Source: Tetragenococcus halophilus
GTDB taxonomy: Bacteria > Bacillota > Bacilli > Lactobacillales > Enterococcaceae
Length of the DNA stretch: 64,000 nucleotides
Assembly: GCF_021474685.1 (NCBI RefSeq)
Contig: NZ_JAKEIT010000003.1
Location: forward strand, 46,279 to 110,278
Direction of reading: 5' to 3'
Part shown: positions 48,782 to 58,512 of the stretch, one piece after another
How the letters are laid out: every line of letters starts with the position of its first letter
Numbering within the stretch: position 1 is the stretch's first letter
Notes under the pieces: model-generated
The model's input: the letters and a program-made list of their open reading frames with translations, nothing else
Told to the model about the DNA's origin: nothing
The model's database searches: none
Made by a program: the position numbers and the translations under genes

Positions 48782-48815
48782 AATCATTTTATGACCAAGA
48801 TATGTTTGTCAATGT

Positions 48816-49580
48816 TTATAAATCCAAGTCTTTTTTATTGATATCAAGGTCCCAAGCCCTTTGGAAAGAATAATAAGTTAAATGTCCAATAAGAGCATCA
48901 TCTTTAAAGGTAGGGCTTCCCATGCGAATATGAGTGTCTCCTACTAAAAACAAAGGGATCTGATATGTTTTATCTTGGAACTCTGTTTGTTTAAAAGAAA
49001 AAACCAGTCCCTCTTTCATAAAGTCACTCAAGGTTTTGACAATATTGAGAGGTAAAGACTCGACTGCCTTACTTTTTTGAAACAAAGAACGTCGTGTATT
49101 TAAGGTCTCTGAAACTAGAAGGGTAATTTTTTGTGCTAAGACCTGATGAAATTCCTCTAAATAACGATAGTAAACCTTAGATAAATCGTCTTGTAGTTCA
49201 AAATAAGCAAAGTTATTTTGTAACTTATAAAAAAAAGGTGAATGAAGATGTGTCTTCATATGACCAAAATACAGTAACTCTGAGATTTCAGTGGGGGTTA
49301 GTTCTTTTAACATCATGACATCAGTAAAATCGATCCATTTATTAGTACCAGCGACTCTTTTTTTATCAACTGCTTGGAAATAATTATCGACAGCTTGCTT
49401 GCCGCGAATAGTTTTCATTGCGGTGTGAGCTTCATATTCGCCCCGTTCATTTGAAGGATCTAATAACAATAGGTTTTTAGGGCGGTGAACAATTGCCTGA
49501 TGAAAATCAGCAGTAGAAAAACCTTGGGTCAAAACAGCATTACTGATATTGTCAATATGTACATAGATAAAATCAGTCAT
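48816..49580 (-). CDS. Uncharacterised protein
   Basis: 254 residues, soluble, no signal peptide or membrane segment. The N-terminal part begins with hydrophobic strand-like text (FIYVHIDNIS) and contains NLLLLDPSNERG near residue 36. A helical middle (about 60-180) includes SELLYFGHMKTHLHSPFFY. I recognise no catalytic motif and no family. A GGAGGGATC site precedes the start. It diverges from the patatin-like gene across about 190 bases, so the two could share control, but no operator is visible. Confidence 0.6.
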   Translation of the reverse strand: MTDFIYVHIDNISNAVLTQGFSTADFHQAIVHRPKNLLLLDPSNERGEYEAHTAMKTIRGKQAVDNYFQAVDKKRVAGTNKWIDFTDVMMLKELTPTEISELLYFGHMKTHLHSPFFYKLQNNFAYFELQDDLSKVYYRYLEEFHQVLAQKITLLVSETLNTRRSLFQKSKAVESLPLNIVKTLSDFMKEGLVFSFKQTEFQDKTYQIPLFLVGDTHIRMGSPTFKDDALIGHLTYYSFQRAWDLDINKKDLDL

Positions 49581-49771
49581 TATGCAGATCCCTCCTTTTT
49601 CCTTGCTTCTTCTAATTATATTTTACAATAAATTTTTGAAAAATGCTTGTTTCGTTTCTTTTAAATGTTTATTACACTAAGTAATATATAGCATCTTGAG
49701 TGAATTGAAAATATCATTTATTGTAAGCAACAGGAATTTTTACTGACTAGCAAAAAAGAGGGAGGATTTAC

Positions 49772-51421
49772 ATGGCGTTTAAAAAAATATATGTTTCTGA
49801 ATTCGAAAAAGTTCGCCCCATTCTTACTCAAACAAAATTAGTTTTCCCTTTTTATGACACACATTCTCTTGCTCATGAAAACATGTTTTATGCTATTTAT
49901 AAACAAGATTGCTGGGCTACAGAAATACAAAAGCAAGTTGTTTTTTTCAGTATTAAGTTATCAGAAAGGCAAATGAAAATTACCAATATTTTGTGTAGTA
50001 ATCCTAGCCAAATTTCTTGGTATGCCATTTTACAAAAAATTGAATTGTTTGCGCGTAGCTACTTTACTGCTACTATTCACTTAACATTTTCTGCGCAAGG
50101 ACCCCTGTTTGAGTGGTTATGGGCAAGTGATTATCAGCCAGATAAACAAGGGCTAACTAAGAAATTATATTATAATACTGCCTTGGTTTTAAGTGGCGGC
50201 GGTGCGCGAGGGGCCTATCAAATTGGTGCTTGGCGAGCATTAAAAAGTTTGAATATTTCTTTTTCTATGATCACTAGTACCTCTGTAGGAGCACTAAATG
50301 CTGGGCTCATTATGATGGATGATGAGAACATGGCACAACAAATTTGGCATAGGATTAATACCGAACAAATTCTAGCTTTTCCTAAAGCGGCAGATGATAA
50401 CCATTCGTTTAAACAATTAAGACAGCAACTACGCTCTCTTGGGTTATCGGCAGTTAAAGACAAGGGCGTTAGTACTTTACCGCTGCAGCAAATGCTTAAG
50501 CAAACTTTAGATGAAAAAACACTGCTAGCTTCTTCTATAAAACTATATGTTTGTACTACACGGTTACGAGGCTTAAAAGAAAAAGTGGTTGCTGTCAAAC
50601 CAACAACAGACGCGTGGAAATGGCTGACAGCCTCGGCAGCTTTTTTTCCTGCCATGCAACCGATGAATATCAAAGGTGAAGACTATATTGACGGTGGATA
50701 TCGCAATGACTTCCCACTAGATGTTGCTATTTTAAAAGGTGCAAAAGAGTGTATTTGTATAGACGCACAAGGTCCTGGGATTCGTAAAAAAAATATAGCT
50801 ACAGAAGATATACCAACAATTACGTTACGTTCTCCTTGGACATTAGGCAGTTTTTTGATATTTGATAGTCAACGTTCTAAAATAAATGAACAATTAGGTT
50901 ATTTAGAAACCATGAAATATTTCCACTTTTATGCTGGTTTCTGGTATACTTTTACTACTGAAGTAGATTGGCAGACAGAATGGCAAGCCTTTATTTTAAC
51001 CTTATCTGCGCAAAAAGCCAGTTGGTTACAAGATAAGGCATTTTGGCAGAAATTTTATAAGCTATACGAAAAAAAGATCCCTTTAGAAAGAGCCGGAGAA
51101 GCTTTTGTTGAACTTATTGGCCGTTTTTTAGAACTTCCGCCGAACAAAGTTTATACAAAATCACAATTTTTAGCGGCTTTAGTTGAAGGTAAAGAAAATG
51201 TCACCCAACCCTTTGAAGTAACACTATCTTTTATAGAATGGCTTGAAATTTTTCATCAAAATTATTCCTTACTTTCAAAAAGGAAGCAATTTTTGCTTTT
51301 TGAGGAACTTTTAGAAAAGGGAATAAAAATACCTGAAAGTCTTATTAAAAAATCGTCGGTATTATTTGTTGCAGTGAAATTTTTCTCTTTTTTAAAAAAG
51401 AAATTAGCAAAAAATGCGTAG
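49772..51421 (+). CDS. Patatin-like phospholipase with extra N-terminal region
   Basis: 549 residues. Residues about 135-330 form a patatin domain: the oxyanion loop SGGGARGAYQIGA near 137, the nucleophile region ITSTSVGALNAG near 168 and the Asp in DGGYRNDFPLDVA near 306. The nucleophile elbow is S-x-S-x-G rather than G-x-S-x-G. The first 135 residues are a separate folded-looking region of unknown identity and the last 200 are helical. It may hydrolyse membrane lipids, but activity is unproved. GGAGG precedes the ATG; a small YdbC-like gene follows after 35 bases. Confidence 0.82.
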   Translation: MAFKKIYVSEFEKVRPILTQTKLVFPFYDTHSLAHENMFYAIYKQDCWATEIQKQVVFFSIKLSERQMKITNILCSNPSQISWYAILQKIELFARSYFTATIHLTFSAQGPLFEWLWASDYQPDKQGLTKKLYYNTALVLSGGGARGAYQIGAWRALKSLNISFSMITSTSVGALNAGLIMMDDENMAQQIWHRINTEQILAFPKAADDNHSFKQLRQQLRSLGLSAVKDKGVSTLPLQQMLKQTLDEKTLLASSIKLYVCTTRLRGLKEKVVAVKPTTDAWKWLTASAAFFPAMQPMNIKGEDYIDGGYRNDFPLDVAILKGAKECICIDAQGPGIRKKNIATEDIPTITLRSPWTLGSFLIFDSQRSKINEQLGYLETMKYFHFYAGFWYTFTTEVDWQTEWQAFILTLSAQKASWLQDKAFWQKFYKLYEKKIPLERAGEAFVELIGRFLELPPNKVYTKSQFLAALVEGKENVTQPFEVTLSFIEWLEIFHQNYSLLSKRKQFLLFEELLEKGIKIPESLIKKSSVLFVAVKFFSFLKKKLAKNA

Positions 51422-51456
51422 TTATCAGTGAACATTAAATGAAATGAGGGAAGTAT

Positions 51457-51675
51457 ATGGCAAAAGATTTTTCCTATGAAATTTTAGAAGAGATAGCGAT
51501 TCTATCCGAAAATGCCAAAGGTTGGCGTAAAGAATTAAATATTGTCAGTTGGAATGAACGTCCACCCAAATTTGATTTACGTGATTGGAGATCTGACCAT
51601 GAAAAGATGGGAAAAGGGATCACGTTAAGTAACGAAGAATTTGAAGCATTAAAAAAAGCAGTAACTAATATGTAA
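51457..51675 (+). CDS. YdbC/PC4-like single-stranded nucleic-acid-binding protein
   Basis: 72 residues: FSYEILEEIAILSE, then GWRKELNIVSWNERPPKFDLRDW and a C-terminal helix EEFEALKKAVTN. This matches the YdbC family, whose Lactococcus member has the PC4 fold and binds single-stranded DNA as a dimer. A GAGGGAAGT site precedes the ATG. The gene is short but strongly patterned. It probably shares a transcript with the patatin-like gene. Confidence 0.82.
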   Translation: MAKDFSYEILEEIAILSENAKGWRKELNIVSWNERPPKFDLRDWRSDHEKMGKGITLSNEEFEALKKAVTNM

Positions 51676-51738
51676 GTTAAAAGTTTTTTACTAATTATTT
51701 GTGAAAATAGTGCTTCAACTAAAAAAGTGTTATACTAA

Positions 51739-52455
<717 letters not shown>

Positions 52456-52459
52456 TATT

Positions 52460-52759
52460 ATGATGTTAAAACCTTCAATTGATTCTTTATTAGAATCAGT
52501 TAATTCTAAGTATTCCTTGGTGTTATTAGCTAGCAAACGTGCCCATGAGTTAGACGCTGGCGCAAATCCGACTTTAGATCATTTTGATTCAGTTAAAAAT
52601 GTTGGTAAAGCATTAGAAGAAATTGATGCTCAAACAGTGATTAATGACCCTAATCCTGAATTAAAACGGGCAAGAATTCAAATGGAAGCAGAAGAAAAAC
52701 AAGCGCAAAAAGAACAAGAACAAAAAGATTTAGAAAATCGTGTGCGTGAAGATAGCTAA
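52460..52759 (+). CDS. rpoZ: RNA polymerase omega subunit
   Basis: 99 residues. Starts [20 protein letters not shown]; the ASKRAHEL stretch near residue 25 is the conserved core that clamps the beta-prime subunit. The C-terminal third is a charged helix rich in E, Q and K. AGGAG at 52444-52448 is 11 bases before the first ATG; the second ATG at 52463 is possible. It follows gmk and precedes a long gene-free stretch before priA. Confidence 0.93.
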   Translation: MMLKPSIDSLLESVNSKYSLVLLASKRAHELDAGANPTLDHFDSVKNVGKALEEIDAQTVINDPNPELKRARIQMEAEEKQAQKEQEQKDLENRVREDS

Positions 52760-52802
52760 ACTTAACTTGTTGAGGGATCGTGGCTTAAGTAAAATAAGGC
52801 AA

Positions 52803-52900
52803 AATAACCGAACTATATTTAATGAAATTTGTTGTGTGTTGTGTGTTTACGACAAGAACCTATCGAAGGTTAGCAACAATTTCTTTATAGTTCGGTTATT
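52803..52900. repeat. Long hairpin element between rpoZ and priA
   Basis: AATAACCGAACTATA (52803-52817) and TATAGTTCGGTTATT (52886-52900) are a 15-base perfect inverted repeat. Inside, GAAATTTGTTG (52824-52834) pairs with GCAACAATTTC (52873-52883) with one bulge, and AACCT/AGGTT near 52857-52871 can form an apical stem. The 98 bases fold into one long irregular stem. It could be a terminator-like structure, a small RNA or a miniature element. The 285 bases 52760-53044 hold no other clear feature besides the priA ribosome binding site. Confidence 0.55.
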
Positions 52901-53044
52901 TATTGTTAAAGATTTTTATCACAGTCCCCTTTTTAAGAAATGAATAAGCAAGCAAAAGAAAAATAGGGTGAAACTTTAATTTTATCAGTTAATAAAGACA
53001 AACATCTGTAATTTTAGTAAAATAGATCAGAAAGGAGAAATCGC

Positions 53045-55450
53045 ATGCCATTATTTGCAGAAGTTATTGTGGATGTACCAACAATGCAAACCGATCAACC
53101 ATTTACTTATACAGTGCCAGATGAGCTATTGGACGTCATTGAAGTTGGGATGCGTGTAGAAGTCCCTTTTGGCGATGGGAATCGTCATATCCAAGGTTTT
53201 GTGACTGCGCTGAGTTCAACAAGTACATATGTAGAAAAACTTAAACCGATTATTCGAATGTTGGATTTGTCTCCTGTTTTAAATCAAGAATTACTAGCTT
53301 TGGCAGATTATATGAAAGAAACAACTTATGCTTTTAAAATTACTTGCCTGCAAACTATGCTGCCGAGTGTGATGAAAGCTGAATACCAAAAAAAAATTGT
53401 GTTAAAGGATCCTTCACATCCAGTCAAACAACGGTATTTTTTAGAAAGTGATGAAATTGATTGGCAAGAAGCAGAAGAAATGGGTATACTCCATCAATTG
53501 AAAAAATTACGGGAAGAAAATATTGTTGAACTTCGTTATGTGGTAAAAAAGAAAAACAAAGTAAAGAAAATCCGATATGTTAATAGTCTTTTGTCACAAA
53601 GGAATGCAGCAGGTATTTATCAAGAAATCGACAACCGAGCCCCTAGACAAAAGCAGCTAATTGAGTTATTAGAAAATAACGCACATCAACCGACAGCTTT
53701 TTTTACAAAGCAAGGAATTTCTTCAGCTGTATTAAAGCAGGGAGAAAAGAAAGGTTGGTTGACTTTTGAAGAAGTAGAGGCTTATCGCGATCCACATCAA
53801 GGCAAAGTCTTTAATAAAACATCAGCACTGTCGTTAAATAACGAACAACAACAAGCGGTAGATAAAATACTTGCAGCTGAAAAACAAGCCAAAGATGAAG
53901 TCTTTTTGCTAGAAGGAATTACGGGTAGTGGAAAGACGGAGGTATATTTGCAGTCAATTTCAAAAATATTGACTGAAGGAAAGACAGCCATTATGTTGGT
54001 GCCAGAAATTGCTTTAACGCCTCAAATGGTGGAACGTTTTAAAAGCCGCTTGGGAGATGCTGTAGCAGTATTACACAGTGGTCTAAGTCAAGGGGAGCGT
54101 TATGATGAATGGCGCAAAATTGAACGTGGCCAAGCTCAAGTTGTAGTAGGCGCTCGTTCAGCGATTTTTGCGCCCCTGGAAAATATTGGTATAATTATTG
54201 TCGATGAAGAACATGAATCTTCTTATAAGCAAGATGAAGCGCCGCGTTACCATGCTAGAGATTTAGCAATATGGCGTGGGAAGTATCATCATTGTCCTGT
54301 AGTATTAGGTAGTGCTACACCGTCTTTAGAATCTCGCGCTCGTGCGCAAAAAGATCTCTATCATTTGCTTTTATTGAGTAAACGGGCAGATCCAGCAGCA
54401 AATTTACCAAGCATAGAAATTGTCGATTTAAAAAAAGAGTATGAAAGAAAAAATATGAGCAATTTTTCAAAAGAATTACAAGCAAAAATTGCAGATCGCT
54501 TGGAGAAAAAAGAACAATCCGTCTTAATGCTAAATCGTAGAGGCTACTCTTCTTTTGTTATGTGTCGAGATTGCGGTTATGTGCTTCCTTGTCCGAATTG
54601 TGATATTTCTTTAACCTTGCATATGGATACCAAAACAATGCGTTGTCATTACTGCGGGCATGAAGAAGGTATTCCCAAGCACTGTCCAGAATGTGGCAGT
54701 AACAAAATTCGTTATTATGGGACAGGAACGCAAAAAGTACAAGAAGAATTGCAAGAATTATTTCCAAGTGCCCGGATTTTAAGAATGGACGTTGATACTA
54801 CGCGGCGAAAAGGGGCGCATGAACGGATCTTACAAAAATTTGGTGCACAAGAAGCTGATATCTTATTAGGAACACAAATGATCGCTAAAGGTTTAGATTA
54901 TCCCAATATCACCTTAGTTGGTGTCTTAAATGCAGACACGGCTTTAAACTTACCGGATTTTCGTTCAAATGAACGTACTTTTCAGTTGTTAACTCAAGTA
55001 GCCGGACGTGCTGGGCGGGCCAAAAAAGCAGGAGAAGTGATTATTCAAAGCTTTAATCCTGAGCATCATGCGATTGTTTTAGCCCAAAAACAAGATTATG
55101 AAACATTCTATAAGCAAGAGATGTTTTTGCGGCATCAAAGCGGCTACTCCCCCTATTATTTTACGGTAAAAATTACTTGCAGTCATCAGGAAGAACAAGT
55201 AGCTGCCAAAAAAATGTTTCAAATTGCTCAGGAAGTAAAAACAGCTTTAAGTGCTGATAGTATTATTTTAGGCCCTACTCCTGCCTCTATTGCACGAGTA
55301 AAGAACCGTTATCAGTATCAAATGATTATAAAATATAAAAAAGAGCCTGCTCTTTATCAAATATTAAAAAAGATCCTTGATGATTCACAAAAAGACCAAC
55401 GCAAGAGCTTATATGTAGCCATTGATAATGAACCAGTAAACTTTATTTAA
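53045..55450 (+). CDS. priA: Primosomal protein N' (replication restart helicase PriA)
   Basis: 801 residues, full length. Domains: N-terminal DNA-binding region (1-110), winged helix, helicase lobe 1 with Walker A GITGSGKTE near residue 291 and DEEH near 388, zinc-binding cysteines in CRDCGYVLPCPNC and CHYCGHEEG followed by HCPECG (about 505-560), and lobe 2 with LLGTQMIAKGLDYPN and QVAGRAGRA near 655. It reloads the replisome at stalled forks. GAAAGGAGAA precedes the ATG. fmt follows after 12 bases. Confidence 0.96.
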   Translation: MPLFAEVIVDVPTMQTDQPFTYTVPDELLDVIEVGMRVEVPFGDGNRHIQGFVTALSSTSTYVEKLKPIIRMLDLSPVLNQELLALADYMKETTYAFKITCLQTMLPSVMKAEYQKKIVLKDPSHPVKQRYFLESDEIDWQEAEEMGILHQLKKLREENIVELRYVVKKKNKVKKIRYVNSLLSQRNAAGIYQEIDNRAPRQKQLIELLENNAHQPTAFFTKQGISSAVLKQGEKKGWLTFEEVEAYRDPHQGKVFNKTSALSLNNEQQQAVDKILAAEKQAKDEVFLLEGITGSGKTEVYLQSISKILTEGKTAIMLVPEIALTPQMVERFKSRLGDAVAVLHSGLSQGERYDEWRKIERGQAQVVVGARSAIFAPLENIGIIIVDEEHESSYKQDEAPRYHARDLAIWRGKYHHCPVVLGSATPSLESRARAQKDLYHLLLLSKRADPAANLPSIEIVDLKKEYERKNMSNFSKELQAKIADRLEKKEQSVLMLNRRGYSSFVMCRDCGYVLPCPNCDISLTLHMDTKTMRCHYCGHEEGIPKHCPECGSNKIRYYGTGTQKVQEELQELFPSARILRMDVDTTRRKGAHERILQKFGAQEADILLGTQMIAKGLDYPNITLVGVLNADTALNLPDFRSNERTFQLLTQVAGRAGRAKKAGEVIIQSFNPEHHAIVLAQKQDYETFYKQEMFLRHQSGYSPYYFTVKITCSHQEEQVAAKKMFQIAQEVKTALSADSIILGPTPASIARVKNRYQYQMIIKYKKEPALYQILKKILDDSQKDQRKSLYVAIDNEPVNFI

Positions 55451-55462
55451 AGGAGAATTTAA

Positions 55463-56416
55463 ATGACAAAAATTGTATTTATGGGAACACCGGAATTTTC
55501 TGTTCCTATTTTGGAAGGTTTGGTAACTGCTGGATACGAAGTGCTAGCTGTTGTTACTCAACCTGATCGCCCTGTAGGCCGTAAGAAAAAAATTGTCGCC
55601 TCTCCTGTTAAAGAGAAAGCTTTAGCATTGGGCATTTCTATTTTACAGCCAGAAAAAATAAGTGGATCAAAAGAAATGGAAGAAATCGCAAGATTGCAGC
55701 CTGACGTTATTGTTACAGCGGCATTTGGACAATTTTTACCTGAAAAATTATTGCAGATACCTCAATACGGCGCATTGAATGTTCATGCTTCACTATTACC
55801 TAAATATAGAGGAGGGGCCCCTGTTCATTATGCGATCATAAATGGTGAGCGCAAGACAGGCGTATCCATTATGGATATGGTGAAAAAAATGGATGCTGGG
55901 GGTGTTTATGCGCAAGAAAGCACACCAATCACATCATCTGATGATGTGGGGACGATGTTTACAAAATTAAGCCTGCTGGGACGTGACTTGTTACTTGAGA
56001 CTTTACCGCAAATTTTGGCTGGGTCGTTACGTTCTGTTGCACAAGATGAAGAACAAGTGACTTTTGCACCTAACATTAAGCCGGAAGAAGAAGCGATTGA
56101 CTGGCAACAAACAGCAACTGAAATAGATCAAAAAGTTCGAGGGATGCGCCCTTGGCCGATTGCTTATACCACTTATCAGGGGAACCGTTGGAAGATTTGG
56201 AGGGTGTCTCCTGTAGAAGAACGAACAAATGAAAAGCCTGCTACGATTGTTCGCAATGATAAAGCTCAATTATGGATCGCATGCGGGCAGCAAACGGTTC
56301 TGGCAATTGAAGAATTACAACCTGCTGGAAGAAGTAAACAAAAGATTGCCAACTTTTTAAACGGTGCAGGTAAAAATATAGCTCTTGGAGAACAGGTGGG
56401 ACAAAATGAGTCATGA
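55463..56416 (+). CDS. fmt: Methionyl-tRNA formyltransferase
   Basis: 317 residues. It formylates initiator Met-tRNA with 10-formyl-THF. IVFMGTPEFSVPILE at the N-terminus, NVHASLLPKYRGGAPVHYAI near residue 109 (the catalytic Asn/His region) and TGVSIMDMVKKMDAGGVY near 133 are typical. The C-terminal tRNA-binding domain starts near 205. AAAGGAG precedes the ATG. It overlaps rsmB by 11 bases, in the standard priA-fmt-rsmB-prpC-prkC order. Confidence 0.96.
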   Translation: MTKIVFMGTPEFSVPILEGLVTAGYEVLAVVTQPDRPVGRKKKIVASPVKEKALALGISILQPEKISGSKEMEEIARLQPDVIVTAAFGQFLPEKLLQIPQYGALNVHASLLPKYRGGAPVHYAIINGERKTGVSIMDMVKKMDAGGVYAQESTPITSSDDVGTMFTKLSLLGRDLLLETLPQILAGSLRSVAQDEEQVTFAPNIKPEEEAIDWQQTATEIDQKVRGMRPWPIAYTTYQGNRWKIWRVSPVEERTNEKPATIVRNDKAQLWIACGQQTVLAIEELQPAGRSKQKIANFLNGAGKNIALGEQVGQNES

Positions 56417-57764
56417 TGTAAAAAAAACTGTTCGTTTTGCAGCCTTACAAGCGCTAGAAAGAATTCAAAAGGGCGGAGCTTATTCTAACTTACTTTTAAA
56501 CGAAGAAATTAAAAAAGGACAACTTAGCGCTAAAGATAGCCGATTGTTGACTGAACTTGTTTATGGAACTGTGAGTCGTCAACTATTGCTGGAATTTTAT
56601 TTGAAACCTTTTATTGCAAATGCAAAAAAAATAGACGCTTGGGTAAAATTACTTTTAGAATTATCGATATATCAGCTTTATTTTCTTGACCGAATTCCTG
56701 ATCATGCGATTTTAAATGAAGCGGTCGATATCGCCAAAGTTCGTGGAAATGTGGGAATTGGTAAGTTTGTTAATGGTGTGTTACGTAATATTAAACGGCA
56801 AGGATTACCGGATACCGCGACAATAGATGATCCAATTAAACGTTTAGCCACGCAAATTTCTATGCCACAATGGCTAACTAAAAGATTAGTAGAAGAAATA
56901 GGGATGGAACAAACCAAACAATTAGGAATCTCCTTATTTTCTCCAAGTCAAGTGAGCTTAAGAGTAGATACACGTAAAATCACGCGAAAACAGGCCGTAG
57001 AAAGTTTAGCCCAAGAAGGAATCGAAGCTATAGAAAGTGCTATTTCTGAATATGGTATTATAGCAAAGAAAGGTTTTGTTGCAAAAAGCCAGTTGTTTAG
57101 TGAAGGCTTATTGACGATTCAAGATGAAAGCTCTATGCTGGTAGCACCAGCTCTACAAATTGAAAAGCAACATCAGATATTGGACGCTTGCGCTGCTCCA
57201 GGTGGGAAGACTACCCATATTGCTTCTTTTTTAGATGCGCAAGAAAATGGACAAGTCACTGCACTTGATATTCATAAACAAAAAGTACGGCTGATTGAAG
57301 AAAATGCTATTCGAATGCATGTTGAAGATGTGGTAAAAACTAAGGAGCTAGATGCTAGAAAAGTAAATAATACATTTGCTCAATCTTCATTTGATCGAAT
57401 CTTGGTTGACGCGCCTTGTTCTGGATTAGGTTTGATGCGTCGTAAACCAGATATAAAATATGTAAAGAAACCGGAAGATTTACAAAGTTTAAGGACTATT
57501 CAATTAGAGATTTTGGAAAGTGTTGCTCCGAGCTTAAAACCTTCAGGGATATTGGTTTATAGCACATGTACGATTTTACCGGAAGAAAATCAAGAAGTGG
57601 TTAAACAATTTTTACAAAAACATCCTGAATTTGAATTGATACAAGTGTCTGTGAATGAAAAACTAAATGTCAGTTTAAAAGAAAAAATGTTAACAATATT
57701 TCCGCATCAATATTATACGGACGGTTTTTTTATCAGTTGTTTACGGAAAAAAACGATGAGGTGA
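56406..57764 (+). CDS. rsmB: 16S rRNA (cytosine-967-C5)-methyltransferase
   Basis: 452 residues. An N-terminal NusB-like domain (about 1-140) precedes the methyltransferase domain. LDACAAPGGKTTHIAS near residue 260 binds S-adenosylmethionine, VDAPCSGLGLMRRKPD near 335 has one conserved Cys and YSTCTILPEEN near 385 has the catalytic Cys. The ATG at 56406 overlaps fmt and is preceded by AGGTGGGA; the reading from 56385 is less likely. Confidence 0.95.
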   Translation: MSHDVKKTVRFAALQALERIQKGGAYSNLLLNEEIKKGQLSAKDSRLLTELVYGTVSRQLLLEFYLKPFIANAKKIDAWVKLLLELSIYQLYFLDRIPDHAILNEAVDIAKVRGNVGIGKFVNGVLRNIKRQGLPDTATIDDPIKRLATQISMPQWLTKRLVEEIGMEQTKQLGISLFSPSQVSLRVDTRKITRKQAVESLAQEGIEAIESAISEYGIIAKKGFVAKSQLFSEGLLTIQDESSMLVAPALQIEKQHQILDACAAPGGKTTHIASFLDAQENGQVTALDIHKQKVRLIEENAIRMHVEDVVKTKELDARKVNNTFAQSSFDRILVDAPCSGLGLMRRKPDIKYVKKPEDLQSLRTIQLEILESVAPSLKPSGILVYSTCTILPEENQEVVKQFLQKHPEFELIQVSVNEKLNVSLKEKMLTIFPHQYYTDGFFISCLRKKTMR

Positions 57765-57768
57765 AGGA

Positions 57769-58512
57769 ATGGAGATCAGTTTTCAAAGCGACGTAGGAAA
57801 AATACGAAATACGAATCAAGATTACGTTGGTGTATTCGAAAACAAAAAGGGCTATACTCTTGCGATGTTAGCTGACGGTATGGGCGGTCACCAAGCTGGT
57901 GATGTTGCTAGTAAAACGACAGTCAATGAAATTGGGAGACAATGGGAAAAAAATAAAATCACAGACAGTGAGAAAGCCGCTAAGTGGTTAGTTAAAACGA
58001 TTCAAGAAGAAAATACTGCAGTCTATCAAGCTGGTCAAGCAACACCTGAATTCGCAGGCATGGGAACTACAATTGAAGCAGTCGCTGTTTTTGAAGATGA
58101 CTTTACTATTGCTCATGTGGGAGATAGTCGGATTTATGCTTTAATTGAAAAGCAATTGGTTCAACTAACAGAAGACCATTCTCTGGTCAATGAGTTAGTC
58201 AAAACAGGTGAAATTTCAAAAGAGATGGCTGCCAATCATCCACAGAAAAATATTGTGACACAATGTGTTGGAATGCCTGGTACAATTGAAGTAGATGTAT
58301 CCTCACATCTGATTGATGCTAAAGATTATTTACTTTTGTGCTCGGATGGTTTGACTAATATGGTGTCTGAAGAAGAAATTGCTCAACTTATTTTAAAGAA
58401 TCCGAACGCTGAAAAAGCGGTGGAAAAAATGATCGATGCAGCCAATGATCGTGGGGGACTGGATAATATTACTGCGCTTATGATCGGCTTTGGGGGTGTT
58501 GCTGATGCTTGA
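57769..58512 (+). CDS. prpC: PP2C-type protein phosphatase (PrpC/Stp/IreP)
   Basis: 247 residues. Metal-binding motifs: RNTNQDYVG near residue 13, [12 protein letters not shown] near 36, THVGDSR-like [12 protein letters not shown] near 115, [11 protein letters not shown] near 190 and [10 protein letters not shown] near 235. It removes phosphates from targets of the PASTA kinase encoded next, and from the kinase itself. In enterococci this pair controls cell-wall stress tolerance and cephalosporin resistance. GATGAGGTGAAGG precedes the ATG. It overlaps prkC by eight bases. Confidence 0.95.
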   Translation: MEISFQSDVGKIRNTNQDYVGVFENKKGYTLAMLADGMGGHQAGDVASKTTVNEIGRQWEKNKITDSEKAAKWLVKTIQEENTAVYQAGQATPEFAGMGTTIEAVAVFEDDFTIAHVGDSRIYALIEKQLVQLTEDHSLVNELVKTGEISKEMAANHPQKNIVTQCVGMPGTIEVDVSSHLIDAKDYLLLCSDGLTNMVSEEEIAQLILKNPNAEKAVEKMIDAANDRGGLDNITALMIGFGGVADA

